In this document: positions 36,701 through 48,761 of the stretch, in pieces | How positions within the stretch are numbered: the stretch's first letter is position 1 | Layout: each line of letters starts with the position of its first letter | Origin: Dryas octopetala | Lineage: Eukaryota > Streptophyta > Magnoliopsida > Rosales > Rosaceae | Length of the DNA stretch: 64,000 nucleotides | Reading direction: 5' to 3' | Assembly: GCA_963921425.1 (NCBI GenBank) | Contig: OY992832.1 | Coordinates: forward strand, 9,734,001 to 9,798,000 | Program-made: the position numbers and the translations under genes | The notes under the pieces: model-generated | What the model was told of the DNA's origin: nothing | What the model saw: the letters and a program-made list of their open reading frames with translations, nothing else | Databases searched by the model: none

Positions 36701-37785
36701 GACTTTAAAGAAGATTTGGGCATGTTTAACAGTGCTTTTAGAAACCTTAAATATATTTTTGACTAATGTCTAAATAAATGTGCTTTGCTTGAATTTGAAA
36801 ATAAAAAAATAAAAGCATTTTTGAATTATAAAAGCACTTGAAAGTACTTCATGAAGAAAGTGTTTGCCTAAGAAACACTTCCAAATACATTCACAATAAG
36901 CACTTGGATTTTTTTCAAAAAAATTTATATTTTTTTAATAAAAGCGCTTCTAGTGAAAACGTTATAAAAACCCTTCCTACAGAAATACTCTCCAACATGC
37001 CCAATTAACATATATTATAGGGGCCTCTCAATTAATTGTCATAATTAAATTGATGGAGGATTGCTCCGATGTTGGTAGGCCAAAACTGGACCGTAGCTAA
37101 TTCCTTTTGGGCTTTTGGAATTTTGGACTTCGGCCCACGTAACCAGGAAGGGAGGTTCTTAATTATTAATACACTTAAAAAATATTAAGTTAAAGGACAT
37201 TTTATTCACGTGCGCCCATCCATTAGCGAAAAAAAGCTGCCAAAGACTCGGTGCATTTGAAGCTAATTTAATATTTACATTTGTAATTTTTAGGGTATTT
37301 TAAACTTATGTATGTAGTTTTTAAAATACACGGTGAGTTAATTTCTTTTTTATTTTAGCTTTCTGGATAAGGTACCCAAATTTCATTATATAAGATAATC
37401 ATATCATGTTTCTTTTGGGTATGAAATTAAAGAGCAACAACACACAGATCGATAAACTGAGCTTGGCTAAAAGCCTAAAACCCTCCTTCCAGAAAAAAAG
37501 AAAAGAAAAAGGAAATATGCTCGGTTAGCATTCATGTCTCATTCTGCTTGCATGTTTACCTTTCCACTCCGATCCGAAAGTATATATATGCTGACATTCG
37601 ACATCAATCGATCATTTATTCATTAAAACTTGACAATAACAATGAATTAATGTGAAGTACCTATTGGTGCATATAAACTTATTGATCATATATTATACAA
37701 AAAGATTGATGGGTATAAATATACTACATCATCATCAAATCAATGATCGTGATCAATGCCGTATGCCAAATATCCCTGCATCATA
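33703..37785. other. Spacer between P2 and P3 (block copy A)
   Basis: There is no supported gene. It matches 49400-54570 in order, with a deletion in the other copy (about 34990-35270 missing there) and a 1.5-kb insertion in the other copy at 51560-53040. It includes a gcatctcc-rich repeat at 34624-34745. The small frames at 36335-36523 and 53134-53322 are alike but have no signal or domain. Confidence 0.55.
34624..34745. repeat. Degenerate repeat of atgcatctcc units
   Basis: Five to six copies of gcatctcc, some preceded by aaatggcaa, in 120 bp. A shorter relative lies at 50320-50425. They produce the repeated EMHLPF-like minus-strand frames, which I do not accept as genes. Confidence 0.75.
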
Positions 37786-38392
37786 TCATGTGGGTGGAAC
37801 TGGAATAAGAATAAATTAACAAATATGAATTAATATATATCATAATTAATGAACTACTAATACTAGTCTTAAAAGTAAAAATAAAAAAGATCGAATTGAT
37901 GTTGGTAATTTGGAAGAAGTAATTAAGCGCTAAATTTAAAAGAATAATATATAATATATCATGTTAGAGTAGGAAGTAGGAAACTAAATGAAATATTATA
38001 AACCATACTTAAAGAAGGACTAGCTGAAGGTGAAGGAGCTAATGGTGTGGGTGCCAAAGCAATCTTCACATGCAGCGTATTCTTCTCTTCTGCAATAACA
38101 ATAATTAAGAAACTTTAATTAATGATCAATTTAGATTACATATAAATATATATAGTATACTAATTAACATATATAGTACGTGATCAAGTTTTTATATATA
38201 TAGTAATTGAATTGTCTGGTATGTATGGGGATGGAGAGACTAACTGGTTTTTGGAATTGGGGAAGGTAGTTGAGTGGGAGCAATATTGGAATAATATTGT
38301 GGGAACCTAGCAGATTCGACTAGTGTAATAATATTGCATGATGACAAGAAAAGCAATAGAATGATGAAGGAGGAGTGCTTGTGATGAACCAT
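37786..38392 (-). CDS. P3: small secreted peptide precursor, subtype II
   Basis: Exons 38392-38245, 38089-38009 and 37799-37786 give 80 residues. Compared with P1, exon 1 is 15 bases longer (five extra residues near APTQLPS) and exon 2 is 15 bases shorter; both changes keep the frame. The start MVHHKHSSF and the segment KEKNTLHVKI are kept. The tail is LAPSPSASPSL and exon 3 adds only IPPT. P7 shares these traits, so P3 and P7 form a subtype. Confidence 0.68.
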
Positions 38393-38995
38393 TTTTATCA
38401 TATCATATAAGTTTTCATTCTTCGATCGCTCCTCCTTAATTTATATATAATATAATGCATGTGAACGTGTAGACATACATACGAATATACGATCGACCAT
38501 TCTATTGCTTGTGAGTTGTGCCAAACTAGTCAATGACGTTTTGACTCGGCTAGCTGGCTTTGCGCGATTATAGGACGTCGTGACCGGTTTGCAAAAACAC
38601 ATTTTTCAAGATTTGGAAAATAAATCAGGATGGAGGAAATTGTTTGGATATATAAGTTATAACAATTATAATTAATAAACATACGGTTTTGGTAATAATA
38701 GTTAAATTCACTATCTATTTATTTAATTATAGTTACATAATCAAATTATTTTCAATTTAGTTGATTTTTTGTAAAAATGATCTAAAAAGTAAACGTTTTG
38801 ATTATAAACCCACACTGCGAATAATAAGTTTTAATTGATTAAAATGAGATTAACACACAAAGGATCACCAGAGAATTAAAATTCAAAAAAGAGCGTCCCT
38901 TCCTAACTATGTCAATATCACAAACGGTTCCCTTTTTTTTTTTTTTTTGCCAAAAAAGGGTTTCTTATCTACTTATAAAAAACCTTAAAATTGAA

Positions 38996-39231
38996 ACTTC
39001 AAGGTGTTGGAAGAGTTGGTTTGGAGGTATACCTGTAAACCCAAACACCCGAGTTTGAGTCTCTAGTTCGACTCTTGGAGTCAGGCAGCAAGAGAGGTAA
39101 AATCTCTTGTGAATCCCCAAGGTCCAGTGTAGATATATTGTCTACCTTAGACCTGCCAAAGAGATTAGTCTGATATGTGAAAGCTGTCACAGAACACCCT
39201 CGATTACAAAAAAAAAAAAAAAAAAAAAAAA
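38996..39231 (+). mobile_element. tRNA-derived SINE with 15-bp target duplication
   Basis: The body ends in a poly-A tail (about 39208-39231) and carries an internal promoter-like B box (agttcgactct near 39065) and an A-box-like stretch near its start. The 15 bases aaccttaaaattgaa flank it at 38981-38995 and 39232-39246. A relative at 55799-56027 has the same flanks. Confidence 0.85.
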
Positions 39232-39757
39232 AACCTTAAAATTGAATTTTTGATCATAATTGTTTTTTCTTTTTGATCTTCATGAAACTTGAATGAAGAA
39301 ATATTTTCCTTTCCAGATACACAATGACAAAACCCGTCTCTTTTTGCAGTAAAGATCCAAACATCAAAATTTTCGATTGTTTGGAAGAGATAAAGGTATA
39401 CAACAAAGCATAAAATCCAGATGAATTGACAAGTACAATTATAAACCACCGTGCCCAGCGAATCTATTTTTTTTTATTTGTATTGGTAACTTCTGAGATT
39501 TTGGATGAAACTTGATATTTTAGGATCCACTTCTGAGATTTGTATTGGCATTTTGAGCAAGCATGCATATATATTTTTTTAGATACAATGTGGGTTAAAT
39601 TTCTTTTTTATTTTGACCTTCTAGATAAATTACCCAAATTTCTTTAAGGTAATCATATATATCATGCATGTTTCATTTCTTTTAAGAGCATTTTGTCCTC
39701 TTTGGGTATGAAAAGAGCAACACACAATAAACTGAGCTTGGCTAAAAGCCTAAAATC

Positions 39758-40156
39758 TGTTGAAAGTAATGTGGAGCAATGTCCCACATCGGTGTTAAGA
39801 GTAATGTGAAGCAATGTCTCACATTGAAAATTTAGAGCTTAACATATGTGCTGATAAGTCTTGAGCCTCTTCACCCATTGCCAATTGGTTTTGGGTTGGA
39901 TGCTCTAATTCTATCATGGTATTAGAGCTTGGTTATCCGCGTGTAAGGCCCAACGGCCACACGTGCTCCCACGTCACCCAATACAATTTGTTCACGTGTA
40001 AGGCTCAAAATATCGCCACACGTGCGGGGGCATGTTGAGAGTAATGTGGAGTAATGTTCCACATCGAAAAACTAGAGCTTAACATATGTGCTTATAAGTT
40101 TTGGGCCTCTTCACCCATTGCCAATTGGTTTTGGGTTGGATGCTCTAATTCCATCA
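39758..40156 (+). mobile_element. Complete TRIM element
   Basis: The 5' LTR is 39758-39916 (longer than usual because of an internal partial duplication), followed by a PBS-like tggtattagagc (39917-39928), a short internal region ending in a G-rich tract, and the 3' LTR 40033-40156 (124 bp). It is flanked by AAATC at 39753-39757 and 40157-40161. The matching position in the other block (about 56900) is an empty site. It is the same family as the tandem array at 485-1297, in opposite orientation. Confidence 0.9.
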
Positions 40157-40501
40157 AAATCCTCCTTTCGGATAAAAAGAAAAGAAAAAGGAAATATATA
40201 TGTTCGGTTAGCATCCATGTCTCATTATGCTTGCATGTTTACCTTTCCACTCCGATTTTTATACCCTTGCCTTGAGGTGCTGGCAAGGTACGTAAATATA
40301 TGCTCAAATTCGACATCGATCGATCATTTATTCATTAAAACTTGACAAATAACAATGCATGTGAAGTACGTACCTATTAATTGGTACATATATATCAACT
40401 TATTGATCATATATTATACATAAAGATATGATGGGTATAAATATACTCCATCATCATCAATGATCGTGATCATTGCCGTATGTCAATTAAATATCCCTGC
40501 A

Positions 40502-42606
40502 TCAAGCAGTTTCACCTGGAGGACCTGGAATAACAATAAATTAACAGAATTAAAATATATGTCATAATTAATGGACTACTAAAAGTAGTACGTCTTAAAA
40601 GTAAAAATAAAAATGAATTGATGGTGGCTTTCTCTGTTAGTAATTGAAAGATGTAATTAAGTTCTAAATTTAAAAGAATAATAATATATCATGTTACAGT
40701 AGGAAGTAGGAAACTAAATCAAATTTAAATCGTACCTGTAGCAGGATTAGCTCCAGGGGAAGGACTTACTGGTGTGCCTACTGCTGCCGCATCCAAATTA
40801 GAAATCTTCACATGCAGCCTACTCTTCTCTTCTGCAATAACAAATAATTAATTAAGCAAGAAACTTTAATTAATGATCAATATATTTAGATTACATATAC
40901 ATAGTATAATAATTAATATAGTACGTGATGAAGTTATTATATACTAATTGAATTTTGTGGTATGTTATTTCTGTGATAAGGCAGGACACCTCAAAAGGAA
41001 TTGCACTAGGTATAAAAAGTGGGTAGAGAAAAAGGCAACTAAATGTAAATTAAATTCTGTTCTAGTTTGTTTTGAGTCAAGGTCTATAACTGTCCCTTCA
41101 AATTTCTGGTGGATTGACACTGGTTCTTCAATCCATGTTTCTACTTCTATGCAGGACTTCGTAAGCCAGAAGACACCAAGTAAAGAGCAAGCTTATGTCT
41201 TCGTAGGGAATGGCAAGAAGGTTCCAGTCCATGCAGTAGGAAGTGTTAGGCTTCAATTAGGTTAGGTTTTCAATTAGAATTGGAAAATGTTGCTTTTGTA
41301 CCTTCCATGAGAAGGAATTTGATTTCAATTTCTCAACTAGTTAGGAAAAATTTCCATTTTGAATTTTCTGGTGTAGGATTTGATTTATTTCTAAATAAAG
41401 TTTTAGTTGACAATGGTTTTCTAGTTGATAATCTTTTTCAGTTAAATTGTGCTTCTAATAATTTCACTTTTAATGTTGATTTAACTTGACACAAACGCAT
41501 TCAACATCATGAAATCTCTTTCAGATTGTGGCACAAGAGATTAGGCCACATTTCTAAGGAGAGAATGCAACTTCTAGTCAAAGAGGAGATTCTTCCTTAC
41601 TTAGACTTTACAGATTATAGAGATTGTATTGAATGCATTAAAGGAAAATTGACAAACACTAGAAAACTAGGATCCACACGCAGTCAAGGACTTTTATAGA
41701 TTATTCACACTGACATTTGTGGTCCTTTTCGAACTGAAACTCTAGAAGGTCATAGGTATTTCATCATTTTTATTGATGACTACTCAAGATTATGCTATCT
41801 CTACCTAATACCAACTAAATCTAGTGCATTTGAGGTGTTTAAAGTATACAAAACAGAAGTTGAAAATCAATTAAACTTAAAGATTAAGGTGTTAAGATCC
41901 GATAGGGGAGGAGAATACTATGGCAGGTATGATGAGCAAGGAAGACATCCTTCTCCATTGGCTCGTTATCTGCAAGATTGTGGTATTGTTGCACAATACA
42001 CAAATCCTGGAACACCTCAGCAAAATGGTGTTGCTGAGAGAAGAAATAGAACACTAAAGGACATGGTTAGAAGCATGATCTGCAACACTGACTTGCCTAA
42101 ATTCCTATGGGGAGATGCAATGCCAAAACCAGCCGTGAGTCTTCCTCTCTCTCTGTATCTCTATATGCACTGCCTATATGGGGTAGGATCTTTTATGCTT
42201 GTAATTGTACATAAGAGAGGGGACCCTGGCTGTATATTTATAGATGACAACTCCTAGGTTTCTTGCCCATAAAGAAATACCTGAAGTTAGCCTTATCACC
42301 TCTGGAGTCCATAACCTTATGCAATAGGTATTCCTTGTTAATTAGGATTCCTACTTCACCTTAAGTACCAGGCTGTACAAGTTAGTTTCCCACTTGAATT
42401 CTTAGTTTTATAAGTGATTAAATAGGTTGCTAACTCAAATAGGGTCTTACATGTATGGGATGGAGAGACTAACTGGTTTTTGGAATTTGGGAAGCAATAT
42501 TGGCATATTGTGGGAACCTAGCAGATTCGACTAGTGTCGTAATAATATTGGATGATGACAAGAAAAGCAATAGAATGATGAAGGAGGAGAGCTTGTGATG
42601 AACCAT
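40502..42606 (-). CDS. P4: small secreted peptide precursor with a copia fragment in intron 1
   Basis: Exons 42606-42474, 40831-40736 and 40524-40502 give 83 residues. Exon 2 has KEKSRLHVKISNLDA then TPVSPSPGANPAT; exon 3 gives PPGETA. Splice borders are preserved, but intron 1 has grown from about 150 bases to 1.6 kb because a copia fragment lies in it in the opposite direction. Whether the intron is still removed correctly is unknown. If it is, the protein is normal. Confidence 0.6.
40964..42451 (+). mobile_element. Truncated copia fragment inside P4 intron 1
   Basis: It starts inside gag at the zinc knuckle CYFCDKAGHLKRNC. It continues with the protease motif WWIDTGSSIHVS, the pre-integrase LWHKRLGHIS and the integrase motifs HTDICGPF, FIDDYSR, RSDRGGEYYG and NGVAERRNR, and stops abruptly after LWGDAM. 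The remaining 330 bases may be part of the 3' LTR, ending ttaca. Stop codons break the frame (for example near 41490 and 41700). The 5' LTR is missing, and no clear target duplication beyond a few bases is seen. Confidence 0.85.
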
Positions 42607-43853
42607 TTTATCGTAGCATATAAGTTTTCATTCTTCGCTCCACCTCAATTTATATAAAATATTAATGCGTGTGAACGTCTATACATACATACGACCATTC
42701 TATTGCATGTGCCAAAGTAGTCAAGGATAGATGTTCATGTTTAAGTATACATGAAATTAATACTATATTTCTAATACATATTGGGCTTCACTTATACAAA
42801 TAAATGAATTCCATCTTTATTAGAAAGAGTGTTTATATTTTCACTCATCTATCTTATTTCCATACTCACCTTATTTTTACGAGTTAATTACACTTACACT
42901 TCCTGAAGTTATTCCGTGAAAATTTCAGTTGGTAACTCGAGCTATTTTAAATGTTTATACATTTGGTGCATTTCAAATTGTACTTAATGGCATTCCAAGT
43001 CATGTTTTGACGTTTCCCAAGTAATACCCTAGAGTTTCTCTAGTCGTTTCTTAGAGCATCTCAAGTCGATCGTTTTATGAGAATTTTAGTTGGTAACTCG
43101 ATGTATTTTAAATGTTTATACCCTTGGTGCATTTCAAATTGTATCTAGTGGCATTCCAAGTTATGTTTTGACACTTCTCAATTCATACCCTAGAGTTTCT
43201 CAAGTCGTTCCTTAAGGCATCTTAAGTCGTTTCTTAGGGCATCCTATGTCGTTTCTTGAGAATTTCTGTTCATACCTCGAAGGATTTTAAATGCTTAAAC
43301 CTTTAGTACATTTTAAATTGTATCTAGTGACATTCCAAGTCATGTTTTGATGCTTCCTAAGTCATACCCTATAGTTTGTCAAGTCATTCGTTAAGGCATC
43401 TCAAGTCATTTCCTTAGGGAATCCCAAGTCGTTCCTTGAGAATTTCAGTTCGTAACTCGAGAGATTTTGAATGTTTATATCTTTGGTGCCACGTAGGAAA
43501 AATTTACTCCAACAAACTCTTCAAATGAACTCTTCAAAATAGTCAAAATAGTCAAATTTGAAAAGTGAATTAGGCTCTTCAAATGAAATTTATTATTAAT
43601 TTAAAAGTTGTTTAACATTTAAAATTTAATATAATTATAATAAAAATCAAATTTTGTTTAAATTTGAAAAATCTATTAAAGTGAATATTTTTAACTGTTC
43701 AATATTAACTCTTTAAATTACCACATAAGTCAGCAAAGTGAGATTTAAAGAGCCTATTGGAAGTGCTCTAATAGCAATAAAATGAAGAAAATTATGTAAA
43801 CAGTACTACAGTTCTTGTGAGCAATTTTATGATATATTTCACTCCTCTATTCC
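42607..43853. other. Spacer upstream of P4
   Basis: Promoter-side sequence homologous to that of P2 and P6 up to about 42880, then a local tandem repeat (42913-43490) and AT-rich DNA. No gene. Confidence 0.55.
42913..43490. repeat. Tandem repeat of 160-180 bp, about three and a half copies
   Basis: The landmark agttggtaactcga (with variants) starts near 42926, 43088, 43268 and 43448. Between landmarks lie shared phrases such as cattccaagtcatgttttga and repeated aagtcgtttctta. Copies are diverged. Confidence 0.85.
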
Positions 43854-45844
43854 TGTCACACCCCAATCCTGAATAAAATCTAATATCTAGGAGTGAAGCG
43901 TGACTTACGTCTTAATCGCAGATTTATAAAAAAATTTCTACAATTAAGACGTGAGAAGAAAATAAAAATAAAATAAAATAAAATAAAATAATTGAAGAGA
44001 CTAAGTAAAGTGAAAATGAAAAATAGACTTTATTTAGCAAAATACTATTCCAAGAGTACCATACTAGATGTTCATCTTCTTATATATTACAATGTATTGT
44101 TAAACAAACAAAACATAGTACTCCAGCAAATTCTCTAAATTTCCCTTAGATATTCCACATCATTGGTCATATTTCCGTCACCTGTATGATTTATTAGGGT
44201 GTGAGCTTTTAAGGCTCAGTAGGGTATATTGATCCCTCATGGCCAGTTATCACATTTAATCAATGTCTCAGTAAAAGAAAATAAATACAGATAATGATTT
44301 CAATTATATGCAATGAGAATGTGTGTACTCACTCCTTAACCATTCCCGTTGACACATACCCAAAACAAACAGGCCTACACGTCCCATACCGTGCATCCTT
44401 CCACTGTGGCCCCGAATGTCCCAAGTATGAGCCAACACCCGTCTGTCCCTTAAGCCCAAATATTTTGAATATAATTAATTCCACTTTTTCTTCAATAATT
44501 CTTCCACAAATCATGAGATCACCAGGTACATCTCCCTTTCTCCATGGTATCTCTAATAAATCACAAGACCACCAAGTTCATCTCCCTCTCTTCTTGGTGT
44601 CTCAATTAATCATTTTCTTAACCTTGTTCACAATCACACTTTCCTTATGCACTTGTGATTATGCATGTAAAGATAAACATTAATGCATGTATAGAGAAAT
44701 TAAATAGTACATGCATAATAATAAATATCACAGACTTAGGAATTTCATAGTGCACACACAAGATTAATAATAAAAGCTTATTCACAAATATAGTGCACTT
44801 GATACATTTAATGAAGAAATAACATCACAAGTAATAAAGATAAATTATCACAAGAAAATAAATCACACAACATAACACAAGAATTAATTGTAATATAGTC
44901 CAATCATTGGGGAATTAGAGACCCTACCTTAATTTCTTGAGCACGAGTTCCTTCTTGGTCCGTTCCTATGTGTTCGGGTCTAAAAAGTTTAAAGAAATAT
45001 AGTTTAGATATAATTTAATTAAATTTATATTTATTTCACTCTCTTTTTAAGGAGAGTGTAACTCACACTCTAACTTAGAGGTGTCGGATTGACGCGAAAC
45101 TTGTACCAATGGACTCGTATCGAAAAATAGAGTTAGGAGGGTGAAAATTGGGCGAAAAAGGTCGCCGGAAACAGCCGCACGCGCCACCACGCGCCGGCGG
45201 TGCGAGTGGGGTGGCTGGCCGGGCACTGTTCATCGTCACTTTAAACAGCCCCTGTTTTTTTTCCAGATTTCCAGTTTTTTTATCTCATTTTTGACTCGAC
45301 TTTTGACCTATCAAATGTTCACCAAATTGAGAAAAATTATACTTGTTTTAAAGCTCTACATCACCTCTTTACAACCATATAAAGAACATGAAAAACGGAC
45401 GGTTAAAACTCAAGTTATAAGGCTCGAAAGGGGGCCATACAAACATGCGAATTTTCTGGAAAAATTTCCAGATTTTTCATACTTATTTGTTTTTCATTTT
45501 CCTTCAATTCCAAACCGCAAAACATGTTTCTAGGGCTATAATAAGGCTATCTACAACCTAATTTTTAGTTTTACAACATAAAAGAAAGGTGTGTAAATAA
45601 AATTATAAAACAACAAGTTTTAGAAAAAAAAACAATTTGTTAAGGACACCCATGTTTCCATGGGTTCCTTAAACTCACCTTTCTTTATTCCCTCCTTGAG
45701 TTCTATAGAGGCTAAAAGCTGTGAGTTCCTACAGTAAAGAAAAACCATAGATGACAAAAAGAGGTTAGTTTATAGAAAGTTTAAAGGAAAAACTTCTAAG
45801 ATAAAATTTCAGTTTCTAACCTCTCCTTCTCTAACACTTTCTAG

Positions 45845-45943
<99 letters not shown>

Positions 45944-46329
45944 TCTGTGTTCTTTTCTCTGTTCAGTTTTTTTTTCTTCGTTGCATCCTTCGGTGTGAGC
46001 TCTTCACACCAGCCCTTTCTTATAATCTAACTTGTTTGCTGAAATTTGGTTAAGTTCATTGGCTCTCATCATTGCCTAGAGGTGACTCATCCCTCTAAGA
46101 AAAATCAAAACCATTGATCAAGGCTTATGTGTATATGTAATTAAGGGGATGGACGTTGGTATTATATATCTTCAAATCCATTCAGATTTTTTTTTTTTTT
46201 TTTTAAGTTGGGCTTTTCATCTCTTGTAAAACAATTGGGCTAAAGCCCAAACTTAGAAGTTTAACCCAAATTTTAAAGCCCATAAGTATTATTATTATTA
46301 TTATTTTTTTTTTTTTTTTGGACATTACA
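43854..46329. mobile_element. Putative 2.5-kb solo LTR
   Basis: It starts TGTCACACCCC and ends GACATTACA, flanked by ATTCC (43849-43853) and GTTCC (46330-46334), a 5-bp duplication with one mismatch. Long LTRs starting TGTCACACCCC are common in plant gypsy-type elements. It contains no gag or pol. It includes a long (CT)n tract and the (att)n/poly-T near 46285-46320. The open frames inside (44294-44683, 45141-45533) show no domain. Confidence 0.65.
45848..45946. repeat. (CT)n microsatellite
   Basis: About 100 bp of almost pure CT repeat with one interruption. Confidence 0.97.
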
Positions 46330-47345
46330 GTTCCCACAACTACTTTATTTATATTTCGAATATGTATAACACCACATAGTGCAAAATACGTTTAGAACTT
46401 TTATTACTTAGTTTATACTTGACCTAAAATTGAGTATTGCATGCATTCCAATTAGTCAAAGGTCTTAACGCGTTTATATATGAGACTTCCATATACTTTT
46501 TTTTTTTGTTATATTAGAGGGAATCGAATCCTGAACATATATAGTTTAATCTTAACTCTTAATTATCTCATTCACCCTCACCATATAAATACAAAATTTA
46601 GAATTCTTATGCATGATGCACGTAAATGATAAGGTAGAGACCAAAGATCAGCCAGCCATGCATCAAATAATACTAAAAGTCCAATTTTTAAGAAAATGAC
46701 TAGTTTTTGTGCATGCCCATACAGTACGCCTAACAGTAGTACACACACAGTTGAGGCCTACTAAAATAAAATGGACTTTATAAAATTGTGTTAGTCCCCA
46801 AGAATAAATTTGGTAATGCAATTTAATGATGGGAACTGTACATTTTTTGGATATTTTCTAATGGATTATTTTCGTAAAATATTAACCAAATTGATAACTA
46901 TTTAGTCATCCAAATTGTACATACTACATACAAACATTCTGTCACATAAAAAATAAAATAATATCGATAATAATTAAATGGCTAATAATTTTGATTTAAT
47001 TAATTTTCTACAATAATGATATTTTTAGGGTATTTTTAGCTTGCATATGCAATTTTTAAAATGCAGATGTAACGTGCATCTACCATGTGTAGGTTGCAAA
47101 TGCAGGCTGTATCTACAGCTTTTGAGCGCTTGACGCAAATTTTGTCTTAGAATGTGAGTATTGGGCCAAATAAACTATAGGTTAAGTTTCTTTTTCATTT
47201 TGGTGCTGTAAATAAAATACCCAAATTTCTTTTAAGGTAATCGATCATATCATGTTTCATTTCTTTTATGACTAATTAAAAGAATAATAATATATATATC
47301 ATGTTAGAGTAGGAAGTAGGAAACTATATCAAATTTAAACCATAC
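46330..47345. other. Start of the third duplicated unit
   Basis: 46665-47270 matches 32025-32620. There is no gene; peptide exon 3 expected here has been lost, because the sequence jumps from about 47270 to the exon 2 flank. Confidence 0.6.
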
Positions 47346-47440
47346 TTGAAGCACCACCAGCTTCAGGCGAAGGATCTAATAGTACGGCTGCTCCCTTTGC
47401 TGGAGAAATCTTCACATGCAGCCTACTCTTCTCGTCCGCA
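47346..47440 (-). pseudogene. P5: orphan exon 2 of the peptide gene family
   Basis: It reads HVKISPAKGAAVLLDPSPEAGGAS, clearly the family exon 2, but the acceptor side has ccgcaa instead of ctgcaa on the plus strand, which destroys the AG. Exon 3 is missing, and exon 1 is missing because homology stops at about 47580 before the exon 1 region. Dead copy. Confidence 0.8.
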
Positions 47441-48149
47441 ATAACAATAATTAATTAAGAAAGAAACTTTAATTAATGATCAATTTAATTAGATTATATA
47501 TATAGTATACTTATTAATACAGTATGTGATGAAGTTATTAATTATATACTAATTGAATTTTGTGGTATGTATGGGGATGAGCACTAATTCTCATAATATC
47601 TAACAAAATATCAGCCTTTGCACTGTATGTCTAGCGTTTAACAATCTTTTTGTCGAAATCCTTAATGGATGAACCATTCGTATGTTTTTGTTAATTAACC
47701 GGGGAATTTGAAATGTTTCATAATTCGTATACGAACTTAAAATGAACCTTATTGTTGGTGGATATAAATATACTTGAGTCTAAAAATAATGTGATACATC
47801 TGACATTACTTTTATTAAAAAAATTCGGTGTGAACATCCAAATTTTTCAAGAATTAATGATATCTCAGTTAATGTGAGTGATGATCATCAGGTAGCGGGT
47901 AGACCTGCCTAGCCTTCATATATATATGGTATAATTGCTTATACACATTGAAATGTTGTTGTAGGTAACATGTATATGTTGAAGGTACAAGGCAGTAGGT
48001 AATACTAATAGAAAGTATATATACTAGATTCTTTCTTTACTTTTAATTTGCGCTGTGTACTTATTCCTAATATTCTAATAAAACTGTTATTAATTTATAC
48101 GGTTTAAGATTTCATAATAAAATTCAACGATATAAAATATAAATCTTAG
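47441..48149. other. Spacer, no gene
   Basis: Remnants of the P-unit intron to about 47580, then sequence resembling 3120-3520 and 34900-35230 (upstream side of other units). Confidence 0.5.
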
Positions 48150-48490
48150 AACCTTTGAAAATGAAGTCTGCTCATCTTCTCGGAGTGATAAACAAAAGTA
48201 CTTGATAAAGCAAACGAACTATAACATATATATATATTCTACCTAAAGTGCACAATCAAACAAATACAGGCAGATGGAAGAAGCTCTGATGACCTCCAAC
48301 AAATACAGCTGGAGAACCATTTTAGACCAAAATTTTCCATCGATATATAGCGATCGAGCTGCTCAACAACAGACTCTTGCAAAACTTGTACGGCTCGATT
48401 CGATCCTTGATTGCCACTCATGCTCTATTAGCGATTTTGGTTGCAAGAATGGACCATGGAGATAGATTCCCAGACAACAAACAACATGGT
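48150..48490 (-). pseudogene. IMPDH: IMPDH 3'-flank relic (third copy)
   Basis: The phrases cagatggaagaagctct, caacaaatacagctggagaac, ctcttgcaaaac and gattcccagacaacaaac match the region just downstream of IMPDH exon 4 at 3640-3810 and 59900-60060, with small insertions. No exon remains. It shows that a third peptide unit was once joined to an IMPDH 3' end. Confidence 0.8.
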
Positions 48491-48761
48491 ACGAAAGAGG
48501 TAATCATATCATGTTTAATTTCTTTTAAGAGCATTTCTCGTACCAAAAGATATATATAGGTATATATTTACTGAAATTCGACATCGATCATCATTTATTC
48601 ATTAAAACTTGACAAATTAATAACAATGAATGTGAAGTACCCATTGGTACTATCAACTTATTGATCATATATTATACATAAAGATTTGATGGGTATAAAT
48701 ATACTCCATCATCATCATTCATCGTGATCAATGCCGTATGCCAATTAAATATATCCCTGCA

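Larger units (their letters stand above)
38393..40501. other. Spacer between P3 and P4 with a SINE and a TRIM
   Basis: The region corresponds to 55154-57162 in the other block copy. Apart from the SINE (38996-39231) and the TRIM (39758-40156) I see no gene. Confidence 0.55.

Noticed and set aside
44294..45533. Two plus-strand open frames of about 130 codons inside the long solo LTR
   Set aside because: No domain, no splice support and low-complexity ends; treated as chance open frames in LTR sequence.
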